Below are positions 22,544 through 32,142 of a stretch of DNA of 64,000 nucleotides, one piece after another. The DNA is from Sphingomonas sp. QA11. GTDB lineage: Bacteria; Pseudomonadota; Alphaproteobacteria; Sphingomonadales; Sphingomonadaceae. Below the pieces are notes generated by a model that was not told where the DNA came from, did no database searches, and saw nothing but the letters and a program-made list of their open reading frames with translations. The stretch spans positions 1,736,001 to 1,800,000 of the forward strand of contig NZ_CP098774.1 of the NCBI RefSeq assembly GCF_028473665.1, given 5' to 3'. Positions within the stretch are counted from its first letter, which is position 1. Every line of letters begins with the position of its first letter. Both the position numbers and the translations under genes were made by a program.

Positions 22544-23471
22544 CGAGTCCACTATCATCGACCAGGCGATCGAATGGCATCTCCGCCAGACGGAGATGTC
22601 CGATCAGGACTGGGAATCATTCGTGACGTGGCTCGAGATCAGCCCGGCGCATGCGAGCGCCTATGACAGCGTCGTGATGCAGGAACACCTCATCGACCGG
22701 ACCGACTTCCCGATCGAGGTCGTGCGTCGGGAACTGCCCGCGCGCCGCTGGCCCTGGGCGGTTGGCGGACTCGCGGCGGCAGCCGCGGCGGTGGCGCTCC
22801 TCATGCCGCTCGTGACGCCCGCCCGGCCGTCCACCTACGACGTCGCTACCAGGGCCGGGGAGCGGCGCACGCTGCACCTGGCCGACGGCTCCAGGATCGA
22901 AATGAGCGGCGACACCCGCCTGCGACTCGACCATAGCCGGCCGCGTCTCGTCGACCTGGAAAGAGGCGAGGCCACGCTGCACGTCCGGCACGATCCCGCC
23001 AATCCGTTCACGGTGACGTCCGGTGACCTGACAGTCCGTGATCTTGGGACCGTGTTCAATCTCGCCCGCGATGGAGACCGGCTTGCGGTCGAGGTTTCGT
23101 CGGGGTCGGTCCTGTTCCAACCAGATCGCGAATCGGTCGAGCTGGCACCCGGGGATGCGCTGGTCGTCCGTGAGGACAGCCACACGATGACCAGGGCGAA
23201 GATATCGCCCGCGTCGGTCGGTGGCTGGCGAACCGGCACGCTGAGCTTCGATGGCGAGCCGCTGGGAAGCGTCTTTGCCTCCATCCATCGTCTCAATGCG
23301 ACGCAGGTCGTCCTTGAGGGCGGCTTGTCGCAACGGCCGTTTACCGGCATGGTCAAGCTCACGGGAGCCGCCGATCGGGATATACCCCATCTGGCCGCCC
23401 TGATCGGGGCGACTTGGCGGCGTGACGGAGACCGATGGATATTGGCGGGTAGCACGGCGCCTTCGCGCTAG
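22533..23471 (+). CDS. FecR-family anti-sigma / signal-transducing membrane protein
   Basis: A 312-residue inner-membrane protein. The N-terminal cytoplasmic DUF4880 part (IIDQAIEWHLRQTEMSDQDW) would hold the sigma factor. One membrane span follows (WAVGGLAAAAAAVALLMPLV). The periplasmic FecR domain includes GERRTLHLADGSRIEMSGDT and VRDLGTVFNLARDGDRLAVEV, and the end resembles the STN-like FecR C-terminus (WRTGTLSFDGEPLGSVFASI). The GTG at 22533 is favoured by AAAGGGG at 22518-22524; an ATG at 22515 would add six residues. It overlaps the sigma gene by 11 bases and the receptor gene by 50. Confidence 0.9.
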   Translation: MQGDESTIIDQAIEWHLRQTEMSDQDWESFVTWLEISPAHASAYDSVVMQEHLIDRTDFPIEVVRRELPARRWPWAVGGLAAAAAAVALLMPLVTPARPSTYDVATRAGERRTLHLADGSRIEMSGDTRLRLDHSRPRLVDLERGEATLHVRHDPANPFTVTSGDLTVRDLGTVFNLARDGDRLAVEVSSGSVLFQPDRESVELAPGDALVVREDSHTMTRAKISPASVGGWRTGTLSFDGEPLGSVFASIHRLNATQVVLEGGLSQRPFTGMVKLTGAADRDIPHLAALIGATWRRDGDRWILAGSTAPSR

Positions 23472-25803
23472 GCTGTATCCGGCACTGTTGCTCGCGGCGA
23501 CCGGCCTGTCGGCGCCGGCAATGGCGCGCGACGTCACTGTAGCGGTACCGGCGACCACCCTCGACAAGGCGCTGACCGCACTCGCCCGAGAGGCGAACGC
23601 CGAGATCATCAGCACCGAGGCCGGGCTCCGCACGATCCGCACTCAAGCGGTACAGGGCAGGATGTCGGTGCGGGAGGCGCTGACACGGCTGCTCGCCGAC
23701 ACAGGCTATCGTGCGATACCGATCGGAAGCGGCGGTTATCGAGTCGTACGTGCGCCGGTACGCATCACACCGCGCCGCCGCCCGCCGGCAGGCCCGCCGC
23801 CCATCGACCCCGCTGACATCGTCGTTACCGCCAGCAAACAGCGCGTCCCGTTGCTGCGCTATCCGGGCAGCCTGACGTCGATCACCGGCACGCCGACTCT
23901 TTCCGCGGCCGGGGTGGGGGATATGGCTGACGTCGCGGTTGTCACGCCCGTCCTGCAAAGCACGCAGCTTGGGGCGGGTCGCAACAAGATCTTCATTCGC
24001 GGCGTTGCCGACAGCAGCTTCAACGGCGCCAGCCAGTCGACCGCAAGCATCTATCTGGACGACGTCCAGCTCAGCTATTCGGGCCCGGACCCCGGCTTGC
24101 GCCTGTACGATATGCGCGGCATCGACGTGATGGAAGGACCGCAGGGCACGCTGTACGGCGCGGGAGCGATCGGCGGGATCATCCGCCTGACGTCCAATCC
24201 GGTGGACCTGCTCGGTACGCATGCCTCGATGGCGTCGGGCGTGACCGCGACACGCGAGGGCGAGGCCGGGTTCGATATAGCCGGCATGGTGAACCTTCCG
24301 CTCAAGACCGACGTCGCTGGCGTGCGGGTGGTGGGATATCGCATCCGGGATGGCGGCTATATCGACGATCATGGCCGCGGTCTTTCCGACATCAATCGCA
24401 CCGACACGACTGGCGGCCGCCTGGCGTTCCGCGTCGATGCGGGCGATGGCTGGCGGATCGATCTGAGCGGCGCCGGCCAGCAGATCGATGCCAGGGACGG
24501 GCAATATGCCGAGCTGCCCGAAGGCCCGCTGGCGCGGCGCTCGCGGATTGCTCAACCCTTCAGCAGCCGCCTGCTGTTCGGCCGGCTGGTGATCACCCGT
24601 GACTGGGCGAGCGGCTTGCACCTGGTATCGGCATCGGGGCTCGCGGCACTCGACACGTCCGAAGTGTTCGACGCGAGCGCCGCAGTGCCCCCGTCGCCGA
24701 ACCCGACTAGCTACGATATCGGCAATTCGAAATTGTTGCTGACCCAGGAGACGCGGCTTTCCCGATCGCTCGCCAATGGCGGGTCATGGGTGGCTGGCTT
24801 CGCCCTGCTGAGCAATCGCGATGTCCTCTCGCGCACGCTTGGGTCGGCGGGCAGCGAGGCCACCATCATCGGCGTGACCAACGTCACACGGGCGGCGTCG
24901 CTGTTCGCCGAGGCGACGATCGCGCTTCGCCGGAGTTTCTCGGTCACGTTGGGCGCGCGCGCGACCGCCGCGCGGATCGATGGCGAGCCTTCCAGCAAAC
25001 CGCGATCCAACGCGTTCGTGAAGGGACGATCGACCGAGCGGATCGATCCCACCATCGCGCTGTCATGGGTAATCGCACCGCAACTCGCTGCATTCGCGCG
25101 CTATCAGACCGGGTATCGGACAGGCGGCCTGGCGGTCGCTCGTGGAATCGGGCGAGTCGCGGACTACAACGCCGACTCGATCACCGTCGGCGAGATCGGT
25201 ATCCGCAGGCTACGCAGCGGCCAGACCGGCCTGACCTTTTCCGGCAGCTTCTCGATCGCTCGGTGGACCGGCGCCCAGGCGGACCTGATCAATCGGCGTG
25301 GACAGCCCTATACCGTCAATCTCGGCGACGCGCAGATCAACTCGCTTGAGGGGATGGTCGGGTGGACCCCTTTGCCGGGCCTCAACGCAAGCGGCACGTT
25401 CCTCTATACCCGGAACAGCGTCAGCGCGCCGCTCCCCGGCCAGCCCGCCAGGGACACGAACCGCCTACCCGAGACGCCTTCCTTCGCGGCCCGGGGCAGC
25501 CTGTCTTACGAGTGGACCGTCCGGGATGTGACATTCCACTCGCAAGGGTCACTGGGGTATGTCGGCAGTTCCATGCTCGGCACCGGCGACCTGCTCGACG
25601 TCAGCCAGGGGAATTATCTGACGCTTGACCTGTCCGGCTCCATGAAGTGGCGCAACATGGAGATATCGCTGGCCGTGGCGAATGCGACGAATGCCACCGC
25701 CAATCGCTTTGCGTTCGGCAATCCCTTCACCCTCGCGGCACGCGACCAGGTGACGCCGCTGCGCCCTGTCAATGTGCGGCTGGGGGTGGCAATCAACTGG
25801 TAG
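23422..25803 (+). CDS. TonB-dependent receptor with STN signalling domain
   Basis: A 793-residue outer-membrane transporter. The GTG at 23422 lies inside the FecR gene. A signal peptide ends near APAMA. The STN domain (about residues 38-106, VTVAVPATTLDKALTALARE through GGYRVVRAP) contacts FecR. A proline-rich linker leads to the TonB-box-like DIVVTASK. The plug domain includes NKIFIRGVADSSF and the conserved VMEGPQGTLYGAGAIGGIIR. The beta barrel ends RPVNVRLGVAINW with a terminal aromatic. FecI/FecR linkage points to ligand-induced expression of the receptor, usually for iron chelates, but the ligand cannot be read from sequence. No siderophore or iron genes are adjacent. Confidence 0.93.
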   Translation: MTETDGYWRVARRLRARLYPALLLAATGLSAPAMARDVTVAVPATTLDKALTALAREANAEIISTEAGLRTIRTQAVQGRMSVREALTRLLADTGYRAIPIGSGGYRVVRAPVRITPRRRPPAGPPPIDPADIVVTASKQRVPLLRYPGSLTSITGTPTLSAAGVGDMADVAVVTPVLQSTQLGAGRNKIFIRGVADSSFNGASQSTASIYLDDVQLSYSGPDPGLRLYDMRGIDVMEGPQGTLYGAGAIGGIIRLTSNPVDLLGTHASMASGVTATREGEAGFDIAGMVNLPLKTDVAGVRVVGYRIRDGGYIDDHGRGLSDINRTDTTGGRLAFRVDAGDGWRIDLSGAGQQIDARDGQYAELPEGPLARRSRIAQPFSSRLLFGRLVITRDWASGLHLVSASGLAALDTSEVFDASAAVPPSPNPTSYDIGNSKLLLTQETRLSRSLANGGSWVAGFALLSNRDVLSRTLGSAGSEATIIGVTNVTRAASLFAEATIALRRSFSVTLGARATAARIDGEPSSKPRSNAFVKGRSTERIDPTIALSWVIAPQLAAFARYQTGYRTGGLAVARGIGRVADYNADSITVGEIGIRRLRSGQTGLTFSGSFSIARWTGAQADLINRRGQPYTVNLGDAQINSLEGMVGWTPLPGLNASGTFLYTRNSVSAPLPGQPARDTNRLPETPSFAARGSLSYEWTVRDVTFHSQGSLGYVGSSMLGTGDLLDVSQGNYLTLDLSGSMKWRNMEISLAVANATNATANRFAFGNPFTLAARDQVTPLRPVNVRLGVAINW

Positions 25804-25836
25804 GCAACCGGCGGAAAACAATCGCCCCGATGCCGA

Positions 25837-26799
25837 TCAGCCGAGTGCGAGCCTCAGTCGCGCGGCCTCGTACTCCCTTTCGAGCCGGTCAACCCGCGCC
25901 CCGACGGATTCGACCTTGTCGATCACGCCGATGCCCTGGCCCGATCCCCAGATGTCCTTCCATGCCTTGGCCTTGCTGCCATTGCCGCCACCGAAATTCA
26001 TGGTCGACAGGTCGCCCTCGGGCAGGTTGTCGGGGTCCATGCCAGCGGCGACGATCGATCCCCGCAGATAATTGCCATGCACCCCGGTGAAGAGGTTCGA
26101 ATAGACGATGTCAGCGGCCTTTCCGTCGACGATGCCCTGCTTATAGCCGGACTCGGCATTGGCTTCGTCAGTCGCGATGAAAGGCGAGCCGATATAGGCA
26201 AGGTCAGCGCCCATCGCCTGCGCGGCGAGCACCGCGTCGCCCGTCGCGATCGAGCCCGAAAGGGCGAGAGGGCCAGTGAACCACTGGCGGATCTCCTGGA
26301 CGATCGCGAAGGGGGAGAGGCGTCCGGCATGGCCGCCAGCGCCGGCCGCGACCGCGATCAGCCCGTCAGCACCCTTTTCGATCGCTTTCCGCGCGAAACG
26401 ATCGTCGATGATGTCGTGCAGCGTGATGCCGCCCCAGCCATGCACTGCCTGGTTGAGATCCTCGCGTGCGCCAAGCGACGTGATGACGATCGGCACCTGC
26501 CACTTGGCGCAGGTCGCCAGGTCGGCCTCCAGCCGTTCATTCGAACGGTGCACGATCTGGTTCACGGCGAAAGGTGCGGCCGGGCGGTCGGGATGATCGC
26601 GATTGTGCTGCGCCAGTTCCTCGGTGATTCGGTGCAGCCATTCGTCGAGCAGGCTTTGCGGCCGGGCATTGAGCGCCGGGAAGGACCCGACGATTCCCGC
26701 CTTGCACTGGGCGATCACCAGTTCGGGGCCGGAGATGATGAACAGCGGTGACCCGATGACGGGCAGCCGGAGGCGATCGAACAGGGGCGGCAAGCTCAT
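25837..26799 (-). CDS. Nitronate monooxygenase (2-nitropropane dioxygenase family)
   Basis: A 320-residue FMN-dependent TIM-barrel enzyme that oxidises nitronates; some relatives act as enoyl reductases. Visible elements are LRLPVIGSPLFIISGPELVIAQ, the glycine-rich loop AGAGGHAGRLSPF, SGSIATGDAVLAAQAMGADL and YIGSPFIATDEANA, which bind FMN phosphate. The ATG at 26799 (MSLPPLFDRLRLPVIG) was chosen since family members start there; longer frames run into the intergenic region. It is divergent from the M1 aminopeptidase gene, 118 bases apart, and convergent with the TonB receptor gene. Confidence 0.9.
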   Translation of the reverse strand: MSLPPLFDRLRLPVIGSPLFIISGPELVIAQCKAGIVGSFPALNARPQSLLDEWLHRITEELAQHNRDHPDRPAAPFAVNQIVHRSNERLEADLATCAKWQVPIVITSLGAREDLNQAVHGWGGITLHDIIDDRFARKAIEKGADGLIAVAAGAGGHAGRLSPFAIVQEIRQWFTGPLALSGSIATGDAVLAAQAMGADLAYIGSPFIATDEANAESGYKQGIVDGKAADIVYSNLFTGVHGNYLRGSIVAAGMDPDNLPEGDLSTMNFGGGNGSKAKAWKDIWGSGQGIGVIDKVESVGARVDRLEREYEAARLRLALG

Positions 26800-26917
26800 C
26801 TGCGTTTCATAGCGCAACTGAAATGACTGTCCAGCAGCACGAGTTGCCATGTCGCGGCAATGGCTTATTAGGCCAACACACCGGGATACATTATATCTGG
26901 CTTCGGAGTCCTCCTTC

Positions 26918-29509
26918 ATGAAATTCGCCCTCGCGTCGCTGCTGCTGGTCAGCGTCTCAACCCCCGCTCTCGCGGTGGGGCAGCTGCCCGCCAACGTCGC
27001 CCCGGTCGCCTACGACATCACGGTAAAGCCCGACGCCAAGGCAATGACCTTTAGCGGTACCGAGACGGTGACGATCGACGTCAGGCAGGCGACGAGCACG
27101 ATCGTGCTGAATGCGGTCGAGCTGAAGCTGGGCAAGGTGACCTTCGACGGGAAGGACATGCCCTTCGCGATCGACGATACGACCCAGCAACTCACCGTCA
27201 CCTTGCCCGCGCCGGCCAAGGTCGGCACGCACACGATGAGCTTCGCCTGGGATGGCAAGATCAACACGACGTCCGCGGGCTTCTTCGCGATCGACTACAA
27301 GAACCCGGACGGGTCGGCGGCGCGCATGCTCGCGACCCAGTTCGAGGCGCCCGATGCGCGCCGTTTCGCGCCGATGTGGGACGAACCCGCGTTCAAGGCG
27401 AAGTTCACGCTCAGCGCGGTCGCTCCGGGCAACCAGACCGCCTTTTCCAACATGCCGGCCGCCAGGGTGACCAACCTCACCGACGGCACGAAGAAATATA
27501 CGTTCCAGCAGTCGCCCGTCATGTCGAGCTATCTCCTGTTCCTCGGCATGGGCGATGTCGAACGCAAGACGGTGATGGCCGGCAAGACCGAGATTGGCGT
27601 CATCACTCGCCGCGGCGTGGTCGACCAGGGCGATTATGCGCTGGCCGAGGCAAAGCGCCTGCTGGTCTATTACAACGACTATTTCGGCCAGCCCTATCCG
27701 CTGCCCAAGCTCGACATGATCGCCGGTCCCGGCTCGAGCCAGTTCTTCGGCGCGATGGAGAATTGGGGGGCGATCTTCTATTTCGAACCCGAACTGCTGT
27801 TCGATCCCAAGCACGCTACTCAGAGCGGGCGCGACCGGATCTTCACCGTCGTGGCGCACGAGATGGCGCATCAATGGTTCGGCGATCTCGTCACCATGTC
27901 CTGGTGGGACGATCTCTGGCTCAACGAGGGCTTCGCCTCGTGGATGGAGAACAAGACGAGCCGCGACCTGAACCCGACCTGGGATGCGCGGGCAAGTGCC
28001 GTCGCCTTCGATCGCGAGGGGGCGCTCGGCCTCGATGCCACCTCGGCGACCCATCCGATCATTCGCCATGTCGAGACGGTCGATCAGCTTGGCGAGGCGT
28101 TCGACAGCATCACCTACCAGAAGGGCCAGGCCGTTATCGGCATGATGGAATCCACGTTGGGCGACGATGTCTTCCGCAAGGGCATCCGCAGCTACATGGC
28201 GAAGTACAAATACGGGAACACCGTGACCGACCAGCTCTGGACGGAACTTGGTGCCGCGGCCGGCAAGCCGGTCGTGGACATCGCGCACGACTTCACCCTG
28301 CAGGGCGGCGTGCCACTGGTGAAGCTCACAGGCGCGACGTGCAATGGCGGCACCACCCAGGTGAGCATGACTCAAGGGCGGTTCGGCTATGACGAGGTAT
28401 CGAAAAAGCCCCAAACCTGGCGCGTGCCCCTGACGCTCGGGCCGATCGGCGGCCCGGTGACCAGCACGATCGTGCAGGGCGCCGTGCCCGCCACCGTCGC
28501 GGTCCGGGGTTGCGGCACGCTCGTCCTCAATCGCGACAAGGGCAGCTATGTCCGTGTCCAGTACGACGATGCGAGCCACGCGGCGATCGTGCGCGACTTC
28601 AGCAAGATGGCACTGACCGATCAGGTCGGCACGCTCGGCGACGATTATGCCCTGGCACTGAGCGGCGACCAGTCGCTCGACCGCTATCTCGCAGTGCAGG
28701 CGGCGGTGCCGCTCGATGCGAGCCCGCTCGACTGGTCGGTGGTTGCGGGCAATCTTCGTTCGCTCACCAATTTTTTCCAGGGTACGCCGCTTGAAGCACC
28801 GCTTAGGGCGCGGACGATCGCGCTGCTGTCGCCAGTGATGAAGCGCGTCGGATTCGACGCGAAGGCAGGCGAATCGCCGCTGATCACCAACCTGCGTGAA
28901 ACGCTGGTCGGCCGGCTCGGCTATAGCGGTGATCCCGATGTCGCGGCGAAGGCACGTGCCTATGTCGCTGCGCTGGCAACCGATCCGAACGCCATCCCGC
29001 CGGCGATCCGCGCGCCGATCCTCGGTGTCTATGCGGTGAACGCCACACCGGCCGAATGGGAGGCGCTGTTAGCGATCACCAAGGCCGAGAAGAACCCGGT
29101 GACACGCAACACCTATGTGCAGTTGCTCGGCACTGCGCGCGACGATGCCCTGGCGCAACGCGCGCTCGACCTGCTGAAGACGGGCGAGTTCACCAATCCG
29201 CAAAAGGCGGGCCTGATCCGTGCGGTCGCCGGGCGGCATCCGGAAATGGCGTTCGATTTCGCCGTGGCGAACAGGGATATGGTAAACGGCCTGCTCGAAA
29301 CGAGCACCCGATCCAGCTTCATCGTCAGTCTCGGCACGACCTCCAACGATCCGGCGATGCCCGGCAAGATCACGGCCTATGCCGAGAAAAATCTGCCCGA
29401 GGCATCGCGAGGAGGTGTCACCCGCGTGCTTTCGGCTATTGCAGTGCGCAAGCAGGGTGCCGACCGTGTGCGTGCCGATGTGGCGAAATGGGTGAGCGCC
29501 GGGAACTGA
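26918..29509 (+). CDS. Exported M1-family metallo-aminopeptidase
   Basis: An 863-residue zinc aminopeptidase with a signal peptide (MKFALASLLLVSVSTPALA), so it acts in the periplasm or outside the cell. The substrate-binding exopeptidase motif GAMEN is at 278-282. The zinc site HEMAHQW has ligands His314 and His318 and the third ligand Glu337 in WLNEGF, the exact HExxH-x18-E spacing. The ERAP1-like helical C-terminal domain follows (from about 530). The ATG at 26918 was chosen for the signal peptide. It differs from the cytosolic PepN type by export and arrangement. It probably degrades peptides for nutrition. Confidence 0.94.
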   Translation: MKFALASLLLVSVSTPALAVGQLPANVAPVAYDITVKPDAKAMTFSGTETVTIDVRQATSTIVLNAVELKLGKVTFDGKDMPFAIDDTTQQLTVTLPAPAKVGTHTMSFAWDGKINTTSAGFFAIDYKNPDGSAARMLATQFEAPDARRFAPMWDEPAFKAKFTLSAVAPGNQTAFSNMPAARVTNLTDGTKKYTFQQSPVMSSYLLFLGMGDVERKTVMAGKTEIGVITRRGVVDQGDYALAEAKRLLVYYNDYFGQPYPLPKLDMIAGPGSSQFFGAMENWGAIFYFEPELLFDPKHATQSGRDRIFTVVAHEMAHQWFGDLVTMSWWDDLWLNEGFASWMENKTSRDLNPTWDARASAVAFDREGALGLDATSATHPIIRHVETVDQLGEAFDSITYQKGQAVIGMMESTLGDDVFRKGIRSYMAKYKYGNTVTDQLWTELGAAAGKPVVDIAHDFTLQGGVPLVKLTGATCNGGTTQVSMTQGRFGYDEVSKKPQTWRVPLTLGPIGGPVTSTIVQGAVPATVAVRGCGTLVLNRDKGSYVRVQYDDASHAAIVRDFSKMALTDQVGTLGDDYALALSGDQSLDRYLAVQAAVPLDASPLDWSVVAGNLRSLTNFFQGTPLEAPLRARTIALLSPVMKRVGFDAKAGESPLITNLRETLVGRLGYSGDPDVAAKARAYVAALATDPNAIPPAIRAPILGVYAVNATPAEWEALLAITKAEKNPVTRNTYVQLLGTARDDALAQRALDLLKTGEFTNPQKAGLIRAVAGRHPEMAFDFAVANRDMVNGLLETSTRSSFIVSLGTTSNDPAMPGKITAYAEKNLPEASRGGVTRVLSAIAVRKQGADRVRADVAKWVSAGN

Positions 29510-29580
29510 CCGTCCCGGTTTTCGGTGAAGTGGGGCGCCTGATCGTCTCTTCGGATATAGAGACGTGAAGGAGTGATATC

Positions 29581-30756
29581 ATGACCCCAGCAGCCCGCGT
29601 CCAGGCGGCGATCGAACTGCTCGATTCGATCGTCGTCGCCGCCCGCGATTCAGGGGCCGCGGCCGATACGCTGATCGCGCGCTATTTCGCCGAGCGTCGC
29701 TATGCCGGCAGCAAGGACCGGCGTGCCGTGCGCGAACTGGTCTATGCCGTGATCCGCAAGCTCGGCGAACGCCCGGCCAATGGCCGTGTCGCCATGCTGG
29801 CGCTGGCGGAAAGCGATCCGGAGATTGCCGGGCTGTTCGCGGGTATCGGCCATGGCCCGGCAGCGATCGGTCCCGACGAGCAGGCCGCGGCGCCGGGGAT
29901 CGCCCCTGGCTGGATTCTCGCCCTGCTGAAACAATCCGGGCTTGAGGGGGAGGAGCTTCCCGCGCTGATCGACCGCGCGCCGCTCGATATCCGGCTGAAC
30001 TGGCTCAAGGAGGCTCCCGGCCCGATCGAGGGGGCCGAGCCGATCCCCGGCCTGCCCGATGCGCTGCGCCTGCCGTCGGGTACCAATATCGAAGCGCTCG
30101 CCGCCTATCAGGACGGCGCGATCGAGGTGCAGGACGCCGGCAGCCAGATCGTCACCCTCGCGGCAAAGGCTGCGCCGGGCATGCGTATCGTCGATCTCTG
30201 CGCCGGTGCGGGCGGCAAGACGCTCGCCCTCGCGGCGCTGATGGGCAATGAAGGTGCGCTGCTCGCGACCGATACCGACCGCGCGCGGCTTTCGCGCCTG
30301 ACGCCTCGCGCGGCGCGCGCCGGCGTGGAGATTGTCGAGACCCGGCTGCTCGATCCAGGGCATGAAGCGGAGATTCTGTCCGACTGGGCGGAGAGCGCCG
30401 ACTGCGTGCTGATCGACGCGCCCTGCTCGGGCACCGGCACCTGGCGGCGCAATCCGGAAGCGCGGTGGCGGCTGACACCGGAACGGATCGACCGGCTCAC
30501 CCATACCCAGCGCCATGTCCTGGAAACGGGTGCCGCGCTGGTGAAGCCCGGCGGCGCGCTGGTCTATATCGTCTGTTCGCTGCTTGATGAGGAAGGGACG
30601 AACCAGATCGCCGCTTTCCTTGCCGGGCATCCCGAATGGCGTGCTGATCCGGTAGTGCTTCCGGCTGGTCGCCCCCATGGCGCAGGGGTTAGGCTCACGC
30701 CCGCGCATGACTCAACCGACGGGTTTTTTGTCGCAAGACTGCAACGTGCGTGCTAG
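29581..30756 (+). CDS. RsmB/NOP-family RNA (cytosine-5) methyltransferase
   Basis: A 391-residue SAM-dependent methyltransferase of the RsmB/NOL1/NOP2/Sun group. The N-terminal NusB-like helical part (TPAARVQAAIELLDSIVVAA, then KDRRAVRELVYAVIRKL) binds RNA. The Rossmann domain has VDLCAGAGGKTLALAAL for SAM, DAPCSGTGTWRRNP with Cys282, and the catalytic YIVCSLLDEEG with Cys332. In this family the second Cys attacks C6 and the first aids release. The likely target is C967 of 16S rRNA (RsmB), though other cytosines cannot be excluded. AAGGAG lies 8 bases before the ATG. Confidence 0.9.
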   Translation: MTPAARVQAAIELLDSIVVAARDSGAAADTLIARYFAERRYAGSKDRRAVRELVYAVIRKLGERPANGRVAMLALAESDPEIAGLFAGIGHGPAAIGPDEQAAAPGIAPGWILALLKQSGLEGEELPALIDRAPLDIRLNWLKEAPGPIEGAEPIPGLPDALRLPSGTNIEALAAYQDGAIEVQDAGSQIVTLAAKAAPGMRIVDLCAGAGGKTLALAALMGNEGALLATDTDRARLSRLTPRAARAGVEIVETRLLDPGHEAEILSDWAESADCVLIDAPCSGTGTWRRNPEARWRLTPERIDRLTHTQRHVLETGAALVKPGGALVYIVCSLLDEEGTNQIAAFLAGHPEWRADPVVLPAGRPHGAGVRLTPAHDSTDGFFVARLQRAC

Positions 30757-30788
30757 CCAGAGGCATCGTGCCGAAGCTGGAGTTGATC

Positions 30789-31298
30789 ATGCGTTATTCG
30801 TCCGTCGCCGCCGCTGCTGCGCTGACGCTTCTTGCGATCTCCACCTCGCTTCACGGCCAGCGCCCCGACGATCAGGTCGATCCGCGCTCGATGGCGCTGC
30901 TCGCGAAGGGCAAGGCCGCACAGGCGGCCGGTAATCTCGACGGCGCCACTGATGCGCTTGAATCCGCCCTTGCGGTCGATCCGCGCAATCGTGCCGCCTT
31001 CGTATCGCTCGGCCAGGTCGCTGAAGAGCGTGGCCTGCCGGGCAAGGCGATCCGCCTCTACCGCGAGGCGCTGCTGCTCGAGCCCAACGACGTTTCGGCG
31101 CTGAAGGGGCAGGGCGAGGCCCTCGTCGCCAAGGGCGCCGTCGCGCGTGCCAAGGACAATCTCGCCAAGATCCGCACTATCTGCGGCAAGGCAGGCTGCA
31201 CCGACGCGACGGTGCTGGCGGCGACCATCGCCAAGGGCCCGCCGATCGCGACCGCTTCGGTAGAGATTCCGACGGCCAAGCCTGCCGCGAAAGAATAG
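30789..31298 (+). CDS. Exported tetratricopeptide-repeat protein
   Basis: A 169-residue protein with a signal peptide (MRYSSVAAAAALTLLAISTS, cleaved near LHGQ). Two or three TPR units follow: ALLAKGKAAQAAGNLDGATD, AFVSLGQVAEERGLPGKAIR with LYREALLLEPND, and ALKGQGEALVAKGAVARAKD. A Cys pair (ICGKAGC) near residue 135 could form a disulphide. The Lys/Ala/Pro-rich tail is probably disordered. The ATG at 30789 follows GGAG at a spacing of six; upstream starts would add 13 residues with no signal character. TPR units mediate protein contacts; the partner is unknown. Convergent with rsmA. Confidence 0.85.
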   Translation: MRYSSVAAAAALTLLAISTSLHGQRPDDQVDPRSMALLAKGKAAQAAGNLDGATDALESALAVDPRNRAAFVSLGQVAEERGLPGKAIRLYREALLLEPNDVSALKGQGEALVAKGAVARAKDNLAKIRTICGKAGCTDATVLAATIAKGPPIATASVEIPTAKPAAKE

Positions 31299-31323
31299 GG
31301 CATCAACGCCGGCGATGCAGGGT

Positions 31324-32142
31324 TTAGCTGAGCACGCGCGCCAGCTCGACGAACTCGGCCACACTGACGGTCTCCGCCCGGCGAGTCGGCTCGATCCCCA
31401 CGGTTTCCAGCGCGTCGAGTGCCCCATGAACCGATTTCAGGCTCTGGCGGAGCATCTTGCGCCGCTGGCCGAAGGCGGCGGCCGTCAGCCGTTCAAGCAC
31501 GCCAAAGTCAACGCCCGGCGAAGCCTCCTCCGGGACAATGTGCACCACGGCTGACATCACCTTGGGTGCTGGCGTGAAGGCCGAGCGGTGCACCGGCATC
31601 GCTAGCTTCGCACTGCTGCGCCACTGCGCGATCACCGCGAGCCGGCCGTAGTGATCGTCGTCGGTCTTCGCGACGATGCGCTCGGCGACCTCTTTCTGGA
31701 ACATCAGGGTCAGGCTTCGCCACCACGGCGCCCATTCGGCCGACAGCCAGCGCACCAGCAGCGCCGTACCGATATTATAGGGGAGGTTGGAGGCGATGTG
31801 CGGCTTGTTCTCGAACAGCGGCACGGCGTCGATCTCAAGGGCATCGCCCTCGATCACACGCAGCCGGCCCGGATAGAAGTCGCCGAGTTCGGCCAGCGCC
31901 GGAATGCAGCGCCGGTCGCGCTCGATCGCGGTCACCTTTGCCCCCGCGGCGAGCAAGGCGCGCGTCAGGCCACCCGGGCCCGGGCCGATTTCAAGCACCT
32001 CGGCATCGGCAAGGTCCCCCGGAATCCGGGCGATCCGCGCAAGCAACTGCGCATCGAGCAGGAAATTCTGCCCGAGCGCCTTGCTCGCGGCAAGGCCGTG
32101 GCGTGCGATGACGTCACGGAGGGGAGGAAGGGTAGGGCTCAC
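31324..32142 (-). CDS. rsmA: 16S rRNA dimethyladenosine transferase RsmA (KsgA)
   Basis: A 272-residue methyltransferase that dimethylates A1518 and A1519 in 16S rRNA during 30S maturation. It has [11 protein letters not shown], the SAM loop [26 protein letters not shown], and the catalytic NLPYNIGT (NLPY). The GTG at 32142 overlaps the pdxA stop (GTGA) and gives the usual N-terminus, [16 protein letters not shown]; the longer frame continues into pdxA. It is the last gene of lptD-surA-pdxA-rsmA, a gene order found widely in proteobacteria. Confidence 0.96.
   Translation of the reverse strand: MSPTLPPLRDVIARHGLAASKALGQNFLLDAQLLARIARIPGDLADAEVLEIGPGPGGLTRALLAAGAKVTAIERDRRCIPALAELGDFYPGRLRVIEGDALEIDAVPLFENKPHIASNLPYNIGTALLVRWLSAEWAPWWRSLTLMFQKEVAERIVAKTDDDHYGRLAVIAQWRSSAKLAMPVHRSAFTPAPKVMSAVVHIVPEEASPGVDFGVLERLTAAAFGQRRKMLRQSLKSVHGALDALETVGIEPTRRAETVSVAEFVELARVLS

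Noticed and set aside
26957..28579. 540-codon minus-strand frame inside the M1 aminopeptidase gene
   Set aside because: The plus-strand gene has a complete zinc site and signal peptide; the opposite frame is His/Arg/Glu-rich and motif-free.
29540..29570. Possible terminator after the aminopeptidase gene (CGTCTC/GAGACG)
   Set aside because: The stem is only six base pairs with a ten-base loop and no U-tract; too weak to list as a feature.
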